Assembly: GCA_021730285.1 (NCBI GenBank)
Contig: CP082962.1
Span: 2,108,001 to 2,172,000 of the forward strand
Reading direction: 5' to 3'
DNA from: Desulfovibrio sp. JY
GTDB taxonomy: Bacteria; Desulfobacterota; Desulfovibrionia; Desulfovibrionales; Desulfovibrionaceae
Length of the DNA stretch: 64,000 bases
The position numbers and the translations under genes were made by a program. The notes beneath the pieces are model-generated. The model saw only the letters and a list, made by a program, of their open reading frames with translations, did not search any database and had not been told where the DNA came from. Below, piece after piece: positions 8,189 through 17,030 of the stretch. Numbering within the stretch: position 1 is the stretch's first letter; every line of letters begins with the position of its first letter.

Positions 8189-11100
8189 ATGGTCAATTTC
8201 TTCATTGAAAGGCCTGTGTTTTCGGCCGTTTTGTCCATCGTCATCACCCTGGTCGGGGCGATCTGCATCCTGACCCTGCCCATCGCCCAGTACCCCCAGA
8301 TCGTGCCGCCCACGGTCCAGGTGACGGCCACCTACGACGGCGCCAGCGCCCAGGTGGTGGAAGAATCCGTGGCCACCCCCATCGAGCAGGAGGTCAACGG
8401 CGCCCAGGACATGCTCTACATGAATTCCGTCAGCTCCAACGACGGGCGCATGGTCCTAAACGTCACCTTCGATATCGGCCGCGACCTCGACCTGGCCACG
8501 GTCGACGTGCAAAACCGCGTGGCCCTGGCCAACTCCCGCCTGCCCTCCGAAGTCGTCCGGCGCGGCATTTCGGTCAAGAAGCAGTCCCCGGACATGCTGC
8601 TCGTGATCAACCTGAATTCCCCGGACGGCAGCCGCGACACGCTTTTTCTCAACAACTACGCCAAGATAAACATCACCGATGCCCTGGCCCGGGTGCCCGG
8701 GGTGGGCAATGTGGCCGTTTTCGGCGAGCGCGACTACGGCATGCGGGTGTGGCTCGATCCGGACAAGCTGGCGCGCCTGGGGCTTACCGCCTCGGACGTG
8801 GCGAACGCCATCCGCCAGCAAAACGTCCAGGCCCCGGCCGGCCAGATCGGCATGCCCCCGGCCCCGCCGGGCCAGGAGTTCCAGCTCACGGTCCAGGTCA
8901 AGGGCCGGCTGACCGATCCCGAGGAATTCGCCGACATCATCGTGCGTTCGGGCAAGGGCGCGCAGCTCGTGCGGGTGCGCGACGTGGGCCGGGTGGAACT
9001 CGGCAGCCAGAGCTACACCGCCTTCACCCGCTTAAACGGCAAGCCCACCTGCACCATCCAGATTTTCCAGCTGCCCGGGGCCAACGCCCTGGAAGTGGTC
9101 AAGCAGATCCGGGCCATCATGGCCGAGCAGGCGACCTATTTTCCCCCGGGCGTCGCCTACACCATCCCCTACGACACCACCAAGTTCGTTACCGCCTCCA
9201 TCCACGAGGTCATAAAGACCCTGTTCGAGGCCGTGGTCCTGGTGCTACTCGTGGTCTACGTCTTCCTGCAAAACGGCCGGGCCACGCTCATCCCCATGCT
9301 CACCGTGCCGGTGTCCCTGGTCGGGACCTTCGCCTTCATGCAGGTCTTCGGCTTTTCCATCAACACGCTGACGCTGTTCGGGCTGGTGCTGGCCATAGGC
9401 ATTGTCGTGGACGACGCCATCGTGGTGGTGGAGGCGGTGCAGCACAAGATCGATCACGAAGGGCTGCCCGCCCGGGAAGCCACCAGGGCGGCCATGGCCG
9501 AGGTGGCCGGGCCGGTTATCGCCATCTCCCTGGTGCTGATCTCGGTCTTCGTGCCCGTGGCCTTCATGGGCGGGGTGACGGGCCGGCTGTACCAGCAGTT
9601 CGCCTTGACCCTGGCCGTGTCCGTGGCCCTCTCGGCCATTTGCGCCCTGACGCTCTCGCCGGCGCTTTGCGCCCTGATCCTGCGCCCGGCCGGCACGCCC
9701 AAGGGGCCGCTCGGAGCCTTTTTCCGCGGCTTCAACCGTGTTTTTACCGCCACCACCAACGGCTATGCGACCGGGGTGCGCGCGGCCATCCGCCTGTTTC
9801 TCGTGACGCTTGTGACCCTCGGGGCGCTGGTCGGCGGCACCTACTGGCTGCTGACCACGGTGCCCACGGGCTTCGTTCCCGACGAGGACCAGGGCTATTT
9901 CATCGTCAACGCCCAGTTGCCCGAGGGCGCGTCCCTGGAGCGCAACGAAGCGGTGGTCAAGCGCCTGGAAGAGCATATCGCCGCCGACCCGGCCGTGGCC
10001 GACGTCCTGTCCCTTGGCGGCTACAACCTGCTGACCGCCACCTACAGCTCCTATGCCAGCGCCCTATTCGTCATCCTGAAGCCCTGGGACGAGCGCGCCA
10101 CGCCGCAGCTTTCCCTGGACGCGACCATGGGCCGGGCCAAGGACTTTTTCACCGGCATCCAGCAGGCGGTGGTCATGGGCCTGAACCCTTCGCCCATCCC
10201 CGGGCTCGGCACCACCGGCGGTTTTCAGTTCGAGTTGCAGGACCGCACCGGCGGCAAGGTGGAGGAACTGGCCAGGGTGGCCTATACCTTTATGGATGCC
10301 GCCCGGCGGCAACCGGCCGTGGCCAACGTCTTTTCCGACTTCAGCGTGGATGTGCCCCAGCTTTTCTACAACCTCGACCGCGACAAGGTGCAAACCCTTG
10401 GCATTCCGCCAAGCGACGTGTTCGAGGCGCTCCAGACCTATCTCGGCGGCCTCTACGTCAACGACTTCAACAAGTTCGGCCGCACCTACCGGGTCATGCT
10501 CCAGGCCGAGCCGCGTTTTCGCACCAGTCCGCGCGACATCGAGCGCTTTTACGTGCGCAGCGCCGACGGGGAGATGGTGCCGCTCAGCACCCTGGGGCAG
10601 ACCAGATCCATTCGCGGGCCGGAATACATCCGCCGTTTCAACCTGTTTCGGACCGTGGAGATTTCCGGCGCGACCCCGCCCAGCTTCTCCTCGGGCCAGT
10701 CCCTGGCCGCCATGGCGACCCTCGCCCGCACCGACCTGCCCCAGGGCTTCGGCTACGACTGGACCGGCATCGCCTTCCAGGAGGTCCGCTCCGGCAGCCA
10801 GTCCATCTACATCTTCGCCCTGGCCCTGGTCATGGTGTTCCTGGTCCTGGCCGCCCAGTACGAATCCTGGGCCGTGCCGTTCGCGGTCATCCTGGCCGTG
10901 CCGCTGGCGGTGTTCGGGGCCATGGGCGCGCAGATGCTGCGGGGGCTCGACAACAACGTCTACGCCCAGATCGGGCTGGTCATGCTCATCGGCTTGGCCG
11001 CCAAAAACGCCATCCTGATCGTGGAATTCGCCAAGATGCGCCGGGAGGCCGGGGATACGGCCGAAGAGGCCGCCGTTTCGGCTTCCAGGCTCCGTTTCCG

Positions 11101-11299
11101 GCCGATCCTCATGACCTCCTTCGCCTTCATCCTCGGCGTGGTGCCGATGATGGTGGCCAGCGGGGCGGGCGCGGCCAGCCGCCATGCGCTTGGCACGGCG
11201 GTTTTCGGCGGCATGGTCGCGGCCACCATCCTTGGCGTCTATTTCGTGCCGGCGCTGTATTGCTTCATCCAGCGCGCCGTGGAGCGGCTGCGGCGGTAG
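8189..11299 (+). CDS. RND multidrug efflux transporter, HAE1 (AcrB/MexB) family
   Basis: 1036 residues, the standard size for a proton-driven tripartite drug pump of the inner membrane. Seen: N-terminal NFFIERPVFSAV, TM4 with the proton-relay pair in GIVVDDAIVVVEAVQ, TM10 with the relay lysine in GLAAKNAILIVEFAK, and both large periplasmic loops. The FPPGVAY...PYDTT segment and the YDWTGIAFQE docking region are AcrB-like rather than heavy-metal (CusA) type, since the methionine ligand pattern is missing. The ribosome site is GAGGGGGG before ATG 8189. Substrate range cannot be read. It should work with the adaptor upstream and a TolC/OprM protein encoded elsewhere. Confidence 0.95.
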   Translation: MVNFFIERPVFSAVLSIVITLVGAICILTLPIAQYPQIVPPTVQVTATYDGASAQVVEESVATPIEQEVNGAQDMLYMNSVSSNDGRMVLNVTFDIGRDLDLATVDVQNRVALANSRLPSEVVRRGISVKKQSPDMLLVINLNSPDGSRDTLFLNNYAKINITDALARVPGVGNVAVFGERDYGMRVWLDPDKLARLGLTASDVANAIRQQNVQAPAGQIGMPPAPPGQEFQLTVQVKGRLTDPEEFADIIVRSGKGAQLVRVRDVGRVELGSQSYTAFTRLNGKPTCTIQIFQLPGANALEVVKQIRAIMAEQATYFPPGVAYTIPYDTTKFVTASIHEVIKTLFEAVVLVLLVVYVFLQNGRATLIPMLTVPVSLVGTFAFMQVFGFSINTLTLFGLVLAIGIVVDDAIVVVEAVQHKIDHEGLPAREATRAAMAEVAGPVIAISLVLISVFVPVAFMGGVTGRLYQQFALTLAVSVALSAICALTLSPALCALILRPAGTPKGPLGAFFRGFNRVFTATTNGYATGVRAAIRLFLVTLVTLGALVGGTYWLLTTVPTGFVPDEDQGYFIVNAQLPEGASLERNEAVVKRLEEHIAADPAVADVLSLGGYNLLTATYSSYASALFVILKPWDERATPQLSLDATMGRAKDFFTGIQQAVVMGLNPSPIPGLGTTGGFQFELQDRTGGKVEELARVAYTFMDAARRQPAVANVFSDFSVDVPQLFYNLDRDKVQTLGIPPSDVFEALQTYLGGLYVNDFNKFGRTYRVMLQAEPRFRTSPRDIERFYVRSADGEMVPLSTLGQTRSIRGPEYIRRFNLFRTVEISGATPPSFSSGQSLAAMATLARTDLPQGFGYDWTGIAFQEVRSGSQSIYIFALALVMVFLVLAAQYESWAVPFAVILAVPLAVFGAMGAQMLRGLDNNVYAQIGLVMLIGLAAKNAILIVEFAKMRREAGDTAEEAAVSASRLRFRPILMTSFAFILGVVPMMVASGAGAASRHALGTAVFGGMVAATILGVYFVPALYCFIQRAVERLRR

Positions 11300-11368
11300 G
11301 CGTCTCCGAAGAGTTGACGTCAGGACAGGAAGTCGCGGGGGACGGGGCTTTTCCCTGGCGCTCGTCGG

Positions 11369-13465
11369 CTACGCGTCGCCAATATCGGGGGGGAGCTGTT
11401 CCAGATCGAAGGGCAGGGTGAAGGTGAAAACCGAGCCCTGGTCCGGCACGCTGTCCACCGTGAGTTCCCCGCCCATGAGCGCCACGAGCCGTCGGGTGAT
11501 GGCCAGCCCCAGCCCCGTGCCGCCGAAGCGCCGGGTGTAGGAGCCGTCGACCTGGGTGAAGGCCTCGAAAATGCGGGAGGTGTCCTCGGGGCGGATGCCG
11601 ATGCCGGTGTCGCTGACGGAGAAGAGCAGCTCCTGGCGCATGCCGCGCACAATCGCCTCGGCCGGCCGGCAGGCTTCCACGCACTGTACCTGGACCACCA
11701 CGCCGCCGTGTTCGGTGAATTTGATGGCGTTGCCGACGAGATTGATCAGCACCTGGCGCAGGCGGTCGGCGTCGCCCATGAGCATGTCCGGCACTTCGGG
11801 GGAGACGTCCACGGAGAGTTCCAGCTTCTTCTCCCGGGCCAGCACGCCCAGGGTGGCTTCCACCGAGGCCAGCACGGCGCGCAAGCCGAAGGGCTCGTGG
11901 GCCAGTTCCAGGCGTTCGGCCTCGATTTTGGAAAAGTCGAGGATGTCGTTTATCAGCGCGAGCAGCGAGGCCGCCGATTCCTCGATGTCCTTGAGGAAGC
12001 CCTGCTGATCGTCGGTGAGCCCGGTCTGGCCGATGACCTGGGCCATGCCGAGGATGCCGTTCATGGGCGTGCGGAGTTCGTGGCTCATGTTGGCCAGGAA
12101 TTCCGATTTGGCCCGGCTGGCCGCTTCGGCCGCCTCCTTGGCCCGGGCCATGGCCGCCTCGGCCTCCCGGCGTTCCATGACCTCGTGGATGAGCTCCTCG
12201 TTCATGCGGTTGAGTGTGCGCGTCCGCTCCCGCACCATGTCTTCCAGGCGTTCGTTGACGCGCTCCAGCTCCAGGCGGGTCTGGGTGCTGTCGGTGATGT
12301 CCTCGATGGTGCCGGCCAGGCGGGAGATCACCCCGGAGGCGTCGGCCACGGGGAAATAGCGGGCTTGCACCCAGCGCACGCCGCCGTCGGCGCGCACCAC
12401 GCGGAAATCGGGGAAGATCCCCTGGGCGGGCGGGCCGGCGGCCAGGCGGGTCAGGTGGTCGAGCACCTTGTCCCGATCGTCGGGATGGACGCTGTCGAGC
12501 CAGGACCGTGGCGAGGCGTAGAGGCTGACCGGGGATCTGCCCCAGAGGGTCTCGTAGGCCGGGCTGATGTAGAAAATGCGCTTGAGGTCCGGGGAGGCCA
12601 GCCAGAACACCTCGCCGATGGTTTCGGCCAGTTGCCGGAATTTTTTTTCGCTTTCCAGCAGGGCCCGCTCGGCGTTTTTGCGCTCGGTGATGTCGCGCGC
12701 CACGGCGATGATGCGGTCCTGCCCCCGGACCACGGCATGGCGCAGGTTGACCTCGATCCAGAAAAGCCGGCCGGTCTTGTCGCGGGCCAGCCACTCGAAA
12801 AGCTGGGGTTGGCCACGGCGGGCCTGATCGAGCTTGGCCAGGGAATCGGCTTCGGAATAGGGGGGATAGCCGGCGCTGAGCCCCTCCGGCGTGATCCGGC
12901 GCAGTTCGTCCAGGCCGTAGCCATAGAGGGAAATGGCGCGCTCGTTGGCGTCCAGGGTCAGGCCCGTGGCCGGGTCCTGGATGAAGATGGCGTCGTTGGC
13001 CGCGTCGAGGATGTCGCGGTACTCATGCTCCTTTTCCCGCAGGGCCGCCGCGACCTGGTTCATTGCGTCCACCTGCCGGCCGCAGGCGAGCACCATGGCC
13101 GGCCGGCCGTCGGGACCGTCGATAAGGGCCAGGCTCCAGCGCAGACGTCGCCAGCCCTGGGCGGTGTGGATGGCCTGATCCGGCGCCACGTCCCGGACGG
13201 ACACCTCGCCGTCGAGAAGGGCGCGATGCAAAAGCCGCATGGTGTCACGGTCGTCGGGCGGCAGGGCCAGCTCGAACCAGTCCCGGCCCACGATCTCCGC
13301 CCGGCTGCGGCCCAAAAGCGCCAGGCCCTTTTCGTTGATGGACACCAGATGGCCCTCGGCGTCGAGGAGCATGACAAGATCGCCGGCGGCTTCCCACAGG
13401 GCGGTGAGCATGTCTCCGGCGTCGCAGGGGAAACGCGGAGCGGATGGGGATGGGCAATCGGGCAT
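11369..13465 (-). CDS. Multi-PAS sensor histidine kinase
   Basis: 698-residue soluble kinase. Three PAS domains in series (about 20-130, 148-260, 270-395; the last carries a PAC-like WVQARYFPVADASG), a coiled coil (396-455), HisKA with the phospho-acceptor His in FLANMSHELRTPMNG near 470, and HATPase with N box LVGNAIKF, G1 DTGIGI and G2 GGTGLGLAI. There are no membrane segments and no fused receiver domain, so an external response regulator is needed; none is adjacent. The PAS domains carry no obvious haem or flavin signature. It is transcribed divergently from the exported nitroreductase across a 147-base gap holding a perfect 14-base palindrome. Confidence 0.93.
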   Translation of the reverse strand: MPDCPSPSAPRFPCDAGDMLTALWEAAGDLVMLLDAEGHLVSINEKGLALLGRSRAEIVGRDWFELALPPDDRDTMRLLHRALLDGEVSVRDVAPDQAIHTAQGWRRLRWSLALIDGPDGRPAMVLACGRQVDAMNQVAAALREKEHEYRDILDAANDAIFIQDPATGLTLDANERAISLYGYGLDELRRITPEGLSAGYPPYSEADSLAKLDQARRGQPQLFEWLARDKTGRLFWIEVNLRHAVVRGQDRIIAVARDITERKNAERALLESEKKFRQLAETIGEVFWLASPDLKRIFYISPAYETLWGRSPVSLYASPRSWLDSVHPDDRDKVLDHLTRLAAGPPAQGIFPDFRVVRADGGVRWVQARYFPVADASGVISRLAGTIEDITDSTQTRLELERVNERLEDMVRERTRTLNRMNEELIHEVMERREAEAAMARAKEAAEAASRAKSEFLANMSHELRTPMNGILGMAQVIGQTGLTDDQQGFLKDIEESAASLLALINDILDFSKIEAERLELAHEPFGLRAVLASVEATLGVLAREKKLELSVDVSPEVPDMLMGDADRLRQVLINLVGNAIKFTEHGGVVVQVQCVEACRPAEAIVRGMRQELLFSVSDTGIGIRPEDTSRIFEAFTQVDGSYTRRFGGTGLGLAITRRLVALMGGELTVDSVPDQGSVFTFTLPFDLEQLPPDIGDA

Positions 13466-13497
13466 GGCGGTCGGGGCTCTTTGCGGTTACGCCGTCT

Positions 13498-13511
13498 ACC
13501 ATACGTATGGT
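13498..13511. promoter_or_regulatory. Perfect 14-base palindrome, candidate operator
   Basis: ACCATACGTATGGT is a perfect two-fold symmetric site in the 147-base divergent region, 33 bases upstream of the histidine kinase start and 102 bases upstream of the nitroreductase start. The position fits a shared regulator; its identity is unknown. Confidence 0.35.
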
Positions 13512-13612
13512 CCTTTTCCCTTGCTCCGGCAAGGGGCGGGGGAGCGGTTGCCCGTGGCGGGCTCTGGCGTTATGGAGCGATGACGGATGCAGGGCGTTCA
13601 AGGAGTACCCGT

Positions 13613-14263
13613 ATGGATCGCAGAAAATTTCTTATGACGGCGGGGGCCATGGCCGCCTGTTGCGGCATGCCCGGCGTAAGCCTGGCCGCTCGTGGCGTAG
13701 CGCTACCTCCCCCGGCAACTCCCGGGGCCAAGACCTTGGAGGAGGCGCTCAAAAACCGGCAGAGCCGGCGGCAGTTCGATGCCCGGCCCCTGCCCGAGGC
13801 GGTGCTGTCCGGACTTTTATGGGTGGCAAACGGCGTCAATCGTCCGGAAATCGGCAAACATACCGCGCCGACGGCCATGAACCGCCAGGAGATCGCCGTT
13901 TACGTGGCCAAGGCGGACGGGCTTTTTCTCTACGAACCCAAGGACCATGCCCTCGCCCGCGTCAAGGACGCCGACCTGCGGGCCGTAACCGGCAAGCAGG
14001 CCTTTGCCGCCACGGCCCCGGTCGATCTCGTCTACGTGGCCGACATGGACAAGGTGGCGGGCTCCACGCCGGAGGAAAAGCTTTTTTACGCCGGCACGGA
14101 CACGGGCTTTATCAGCCAGAACGTCTACCTCTACTGCGCGGCCATGGACCTGGCCACGGTGGTGCGGGCCAGCATCGATACGGCGGCCCTGGCCGCGGCC
14201 ATGGGGCTGCCCGCGACCCGGCGCGTCACCCTGGCCCAGACCGTGGGCTATCCCAAGGCCTGA
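13613..14263 (+). CDS. Tat-exported nitroreductase-family protein
   Basis: 216 residues. The N-terminus MDRRKFLMTAGAMAACCG... is a twin-arginine signal (RRKFL then a hydrophobic stretch and an Ala-rich cleavage site near VSLAA), so the protein is predicted to be folded with its cofactor and then exported. The mature part matches the nitroreductase/SagB-type oxidoreductase fold (FMN): NRQSRRQFDARPLPEAVLSGLLW, TAPTAMNRQE, and the late QNVYLYCAAMDLATV segment. Related proteins are usually cytoplasmic or lipoproteins. AAGGAG seven bases before ATG 13613 fixes the start. The electron donor and substrate are unknown; an exported flavin enzyme beside a PAS kinase suggests envelope redox sensing or detoxification (inference). 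Confidence 0.8.
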   Translation: MDRRKFLMTAGAMAACCGMPGVSLAARGVALPPPATPGAKTLEEALKNRQSRRQFDARPLPEAVLSGLLWVANGVNRPEIGKHTAPTAMNRQEIAVYVAKADGLFLYEPKDHALARVKDADLRAVTGKQAFAATAPVDLVYVADMDKVAGSTPEEKLFYAGTDTGFISQNVYLYCAAMDLATVVRASIDTAALAAAMGLPATRRVTLAQTVGYPKA

Positions 14264-14581
14264 CATCACGCTTTACTTATAAATGGTGTTCGTGGATGCT
14301 GGATCAGCGCAAGATAGCAGCGGTTGTCCGCATTCCGGCACCACGATAATCGCAGCACACTTGTGCCAAAAATCACAAGCATGCTGCTGGTCCGGCCCGC
14401 AAGCAACACCCCTCACGTGATAAATCAGGCAAGGGCGCTTTGTTGTTGACAGTGCCTTGCTCAAATCGCTACCTCCCCTAGCATCGCAAAGCCGTTACGG
14501 TCGCCCGATGGCGCGGCGCCGCCGGCGCAAGTCCGGACGCCCGGGCGTTTTTCCTTGCATTGCCATACAAAAGGAGTCGTC
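14264..14581. other. Intergenic region, 318 bases, with one promoter-like box
   Basis: No convincing gene on either strand. It contains a perfect sigma-70 -35 box TTGACA at 14446-14451, but no good -10 box 16-18 bases later (CTACCT/TACCTC at best), and AT-rich patches. It probably holds the promoter of the DUF169 gene. Confidence 0.4.
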
Positions 14582-15382
14582 ATGGAAGAACTTTCGTATC
14601 AGGAAATGCAGCACGTGCTGATGGACGAGCTGCGGCTCATGCACTATCCGATTGCCGTCAAATACTTTTTCGATCAGGCCGAGCTTGACGACTTCAAGGA
14701 GCGCGTCTCCTACTACCTGCCGGCCAAGGCGCTCACCTTCTGCCAGGCCGAAATCGGCGCGCGCATGGAGGGCATCACCGTGCTCGTGGGCAAGGAACAG
14801 CTCGGCTGCTCCAACGCCAAGTGCGTCTTCGGCTGGAAGGACATCGACGCGGGCGAAATCAAGGGCCACCTCAAATACTGCGAAAACCTGGAGCAGGCCG
14901 AACGCTTCGTGCGCAGCAAGCCGCGCCTGAAGGAAGGGCTCCTGGCCGCTGTCGTCTCGCCCCTGGCCGACGCCGCCTTCCCGCCCGATGCGGTGCATTT
15001 CTACTGCGACAACATGCAGGCCTACCACCTGGTCGTGGACTGGATGGCCGTCATGGACAAGCATCCCCTGCGCCCCAACATGACCATGAACTCGGCCGCC
15101 TGCGCCGGCAACGTCTACGTCTACAACTCCGGCGAGGCCAACGTGTTTTTGGCCTGCAGCGGCAGCTACAACGCCGGCAAGACCGAGCGCGGGGAGATCA
15201 ACGTGGCCATTCCCGGCAAGGACATCGGCCGCGTGGTGGCCCGGCTCAAGGCCCGCAAGGAGCGCGAGGGCGGCGCGGCCATCACCCGCATCGGCCACCC
15301 GTTCCCGGGCGCGGACATCTGCAAGAACTGCCCGCTGATCGTCTTCAAGAAAGCCAAGGACCCGGTCGCGGCTACGGAGTAA
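14582..15382 (+). CDS. DUF169 family protein
   Basis: 266-residue cytoplasmic protein of the DUF169 (COG2043) family found mostly in anaerobes and archaea, function unestablished. Seen: MEELSYQEMQ start, Cys pairs in LGCSNAKC and ICKNCPLIV, and LACSGSYNAGKTERGEI in the C-terminal half. The conserved cysteines suggest metal or cluster binding (inference). The start is fixed by AAAAGGAG seven bases upstream of ATG 14582. It is followed immediately by a class B hairpin (15387-15424) that could terminate transcription, and then by the IS110-type element. Confidence 0.82.
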   Translation: MEELSYQEMQHVLMDELRLMHYPIAVKYFFDQAELDDFKERVSYYLPAKALTFCQAEIGARMEGITVLVGKEQLGCSNAKCVFGWKDIDAGEIKGHLKYCENLEQAERFVRSKPRLKEGLLAAVVSPLADAAFPPDAVHFYCDNMQAYHLVVDWMAVMDKHPLRPNMTMNSAACAGNVYVYNSGEANVFLACSGSYNAGKTERGEINVAIPGKDIGRVVARLKARKEREGGAAITRIGHPFPGADICKNCPLIVFKKAKDPVAATE

Positions 15383-15386
15383 AGAG

Positions 15387-15439
15387 CCGGGGGGAAACTT
15401 TTCTGTAGAAAAGTTTCCCCCCGGACCCCCCTTCCAAAT
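15387..15439. repeat. Class B palindromic repeat, left half of the unit interrupted by IS110
   Basis: Hairpin 15387-15424 (stem CCGGGGGGAAACTTTTCT, loop GT) followed by the conserved flank GGACCCCCCTTCCAAA. In intact copies this flank continues as GACTTT; here it is broken at AAA by the IS110-type element, and GACTTTT resumes at 16891. The partner class A hairpin is at 16960-17000. Confidence 0.85.
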
Positions 15440-15458
15440 ACCATGTTGGCCTCGACCC

Positions 15459-15472
15459 TCAAACTGGCTGAT
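15459..15472 (+). repeat. Left subterminal inverted repeat of the IS110-type element
   Basis: TCAAACTGGCTGAT, matching the reverse complement of 16858-16871 at 12 of 14 positions; about 20 bases inside the left end. Confidence 0.75.
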
Positions 15473-15520
15473 AGTGCCAGTAAACGTGCGTCTGGGCACA
15501 AACGAGGCGAGGAGACCAAC

Positions 15521-16603
15521 ATGGCAGGACAAGCGATATCCCAACTTCAGGCGTTTGTAGAGGCTTCTCAAGGTCGATCTTTTTTTGTCGGATTGGATAT
15601 CCATAAGAACAGTTATTCTGTGGCATTGCGCCGCGTTGATGGGGCTGTCCACACCTTGGTGCTATCGGCGAGCCCGCAGGCTTTGATCGACAAATTGGCC
15701 GCGTTGGGCATCACCGTGGCCATGGCGGCCAGTGAATCCGGGCCAACCGGATTTCACTTGGCCAGGGCGCTTACCAAAGCGGGCATCCCCAACTTGGTGG
15801 CGGCTCCCAGCCGTATTCCCCGCCCCGTGATCTGGGGCGCAAAAACAGATCGGCTCGATTGCGTCAAATTGGCCGATTACGCCGCCAAGGGGATGCTGCG
15901 TCCCATCGCCGTACCGACGGAAGAACAAGAAGCGCAGAGGAGTCTGGAACGCCGGCGACACGACTTGGCCGACGACCTGCGTCGTGTGAAACTTCGCATC
16001 CATTCCCATCTGCTTTTTTTGGGCCTCACCGAACCTCCCAATCTGAAATACTGGAGCAAGGTCGCTGTAGCGTCCCTGCTTAAACTGCCCATGCATCAAG
16101 CCGCGCGGTTTACCCTGGAAAGTTATGTGCGAGAGATGCACGCCATCACGAGGGAATTGGTTCTCGTCGAACAGCAACTTGAGACCATTTGCCGCCAAAC
16201 TGAGCATGACAAGGTCATCAAGTGTCTGCGCACCGTGCCCGGTGTGGGGCCGATCATCGCCGCGACATTCCGCCTGGAGTTGTTTCAGCCGGAACGTTTC
16301 AGCCGGGCCGAAGAGGTGACAAGCTATCTGGGACTTGCGCCCATGGTGCGCCAGAGCGGCGAAAGCAAGGGCCGGGCCAGGTTGCGGCCGGTGGGGCAGA
16401 CAAAACTGCGAAGTCTTTTAGTGGAGGCGGCCTGGAAATGGCGCGCACACGATCCGAAGGCTCAGGCCTGGTATCACAAGCTGCTGGGGAAAAGCGGCTT
16501 GGCCCAAAAGGCCATCACAGCCTTGGCCCGAAAACTGGCCATCATTTTGTGGCGGCTGAGCCTGGAGAAAAGAGCGTACCGATTTGAGCCAGTCGTAGCG
16601 TGA
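15521..16603 (+). CDS. IS110-family DEDD recombinase (transposase)
   Basis: 360 residues. The N-terminal RuvC-like domain carries the DEDD set: D26 (FVGLDIHKN), E72 (ASESGPTG), D110 and D113 (KTDRLD). The C-terminal domain has the helix-hairpin-helix-like VPGVGPIIAA (239-248) and the catalytic serine candidate S279 in VRQSGESKG. Members of this family cut and exchange DNA with no target duplication, guided in characterised cases by an element-encoded bridge RNA. The gene looks intact and has a ribosome site GAGGAG ahead of ATG 15521. Confidence 0.93.
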   Translation: MAGQAISQLQAFVEASQGRSFFVGLDIHKNSYSVALRRVDGAVHTLVLSASPQALIDKLAALGITVAMAASESGPTGFHLARALTKAGIPNLVAAPSRIPRPVIWGAKTDRLDCVKLADYAAKGMLRPIAVPTEEQEAQRSLERRRHDLADDLRRVKLRIHSHLLFLGLTEPPNLKYWSKVAVASLLKLPMHQAARFTLESYVREMHAITRELVLVEQQLETICRQTEHDKVIKCLRTVPGVGPIIAATFRLELFQPERFSRAEEVTSYLGLAPMVRQSGESKGRARLRPVGQTKLRSLLVEAAWKWRAHDPKAQAWYHKLLGKSGLAQKAITALARKLAIILWRLSLEKRAYRFEPVVA

Positions 16604-16870
16604 AACGGCGGCGGGCGAGAATCACGCCGGCTCTGTGAAGCCCCGCGCTCCTTACACGCCAAGAGGGTATTGCAGCGCCAATAAGGACCTGTGGCAACGA
16701 ACGGGGAAGACTGAAAGCCTAACAGCCAACAATTTTTCGGATTGGTCGCGGAAAAGTCTGGCCGCATGGCGGCGTTTCTCAAATGGCGAAAATCCGAAAA
16801 CTACCGAATCGGTACTTGGCGCTTCGGGCGCGAATAGGAAACGGGCGGTTAGACTGCATCAGCCGGCTTG
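16604..16870 (+). ncRNA. Candidate bridge RNA region of the IS110-type element
   Basis: Noncoding stretch between the recombinase stop and the right end. It contains an imperfect copy of the element's own right end: CTTCGGGC-GCGA-ATAGGAAA (16822-16841) against CTTCGGGC-CAC-ATAGGAAA (16872-16890). It also holds AAAAGTCT (16752-16759), the complement of AGACTTTT in the right target flank (16890-16897), and GCCAACA (16725-16731), the complement of TGTTGGC at the left end (15444-15450). These are what donor- and target-guide loops would look like. No fold was computed, and the left-target guide was not found. Confidence 0.45.
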
Positions 16871-16871
16871 A
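16858..16871 (-). repeat. Right subterminal inverted repeat of the IS110-type element
   Basis: Reads TCAAGCCGGCTGAT on the minus strand; partner of 15459-15472. Confidence 0.75.
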
Positions 16872-16940
16872 CTTCGGGCCACATAGGAAAGACTTTTAGC
16901 GGTTACAGAATATCAATCGTACGTTCTGTACCCGTTATAA

Positions 16941-17000
16941 ACTTTAGGAAGGGGAGATCGCGAGAGGGGAGAACCCTTTTCAAAGGGTTTCCCCTCTCGC
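16941..17000. repeat. Class A palindromic repeat, right half of the unit interrupted by IS110
   Basis: ACTTTAGGAAGGGGAGAT flank followed by hairpin 16960-17000 (GCGAGAGGGGAGAACCC, AAAGGGTTTCCCCTCTCGC). It lies just past the stop of the small minus-strand gene at 17031 and may terminate it. Confidence 0.85.
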
Positions 17001-17030
17001 ATTCTTCTTTTTCTTTCTTTCTTTCTCTCT

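Larger units (their letters stand above)
15437..16889 (+). mobile_element. IS110-family element, IS1111-like subgroup
   Basis: One recombinase gene (15521-16603), an 84-base 5' end and a roughly 285-base 3' noncoding end. Subterminal inverted repeats are visible: TCAAACTGGCTGAT at 15459-15472 and, reversed, TCAAGCCGGCTGAT at 16858-16871 (12 of 14 match). Subterminal repeats plus a long 3' noncoding end mark the IS1111 subgroup. The outer limits were inferred by comparing the flanks with intact copies of the host repeat (TTCCAAAGACTTT), giving an uncertainty of about three bases (the shared AAA). Confidence 0.85.

Noticed and set aside
11300-11368. TGACGTCA palindrome between the pump and kinase genes
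   Set aside because: Eight bases only, between convergent genes; no reason to call it an operator.
8749-11421. Long open frame of about 890 codons inside the RND pump gene, second frame
   Set aside because: Composition is Arg/Gly/Pro-rich and the frame is a shadow of the high-GC pump gene; no ribosome site and no family match.
11708-14263. Open frame of about 850 codons antisense to the histidine kinase and running into the nitroreductase
   Set aside because: Only its last 216 codons (from 13613) are coding; the rest is the antisense of a kinase gene with intact domains.
14273-14464. 63-codon minus-strand frame in the intergenic gap before the DUF169 gene
   Set aside because: No ribosome site, unusual Cys/His mix and low similarity to real small proteins; treated as noncoding.
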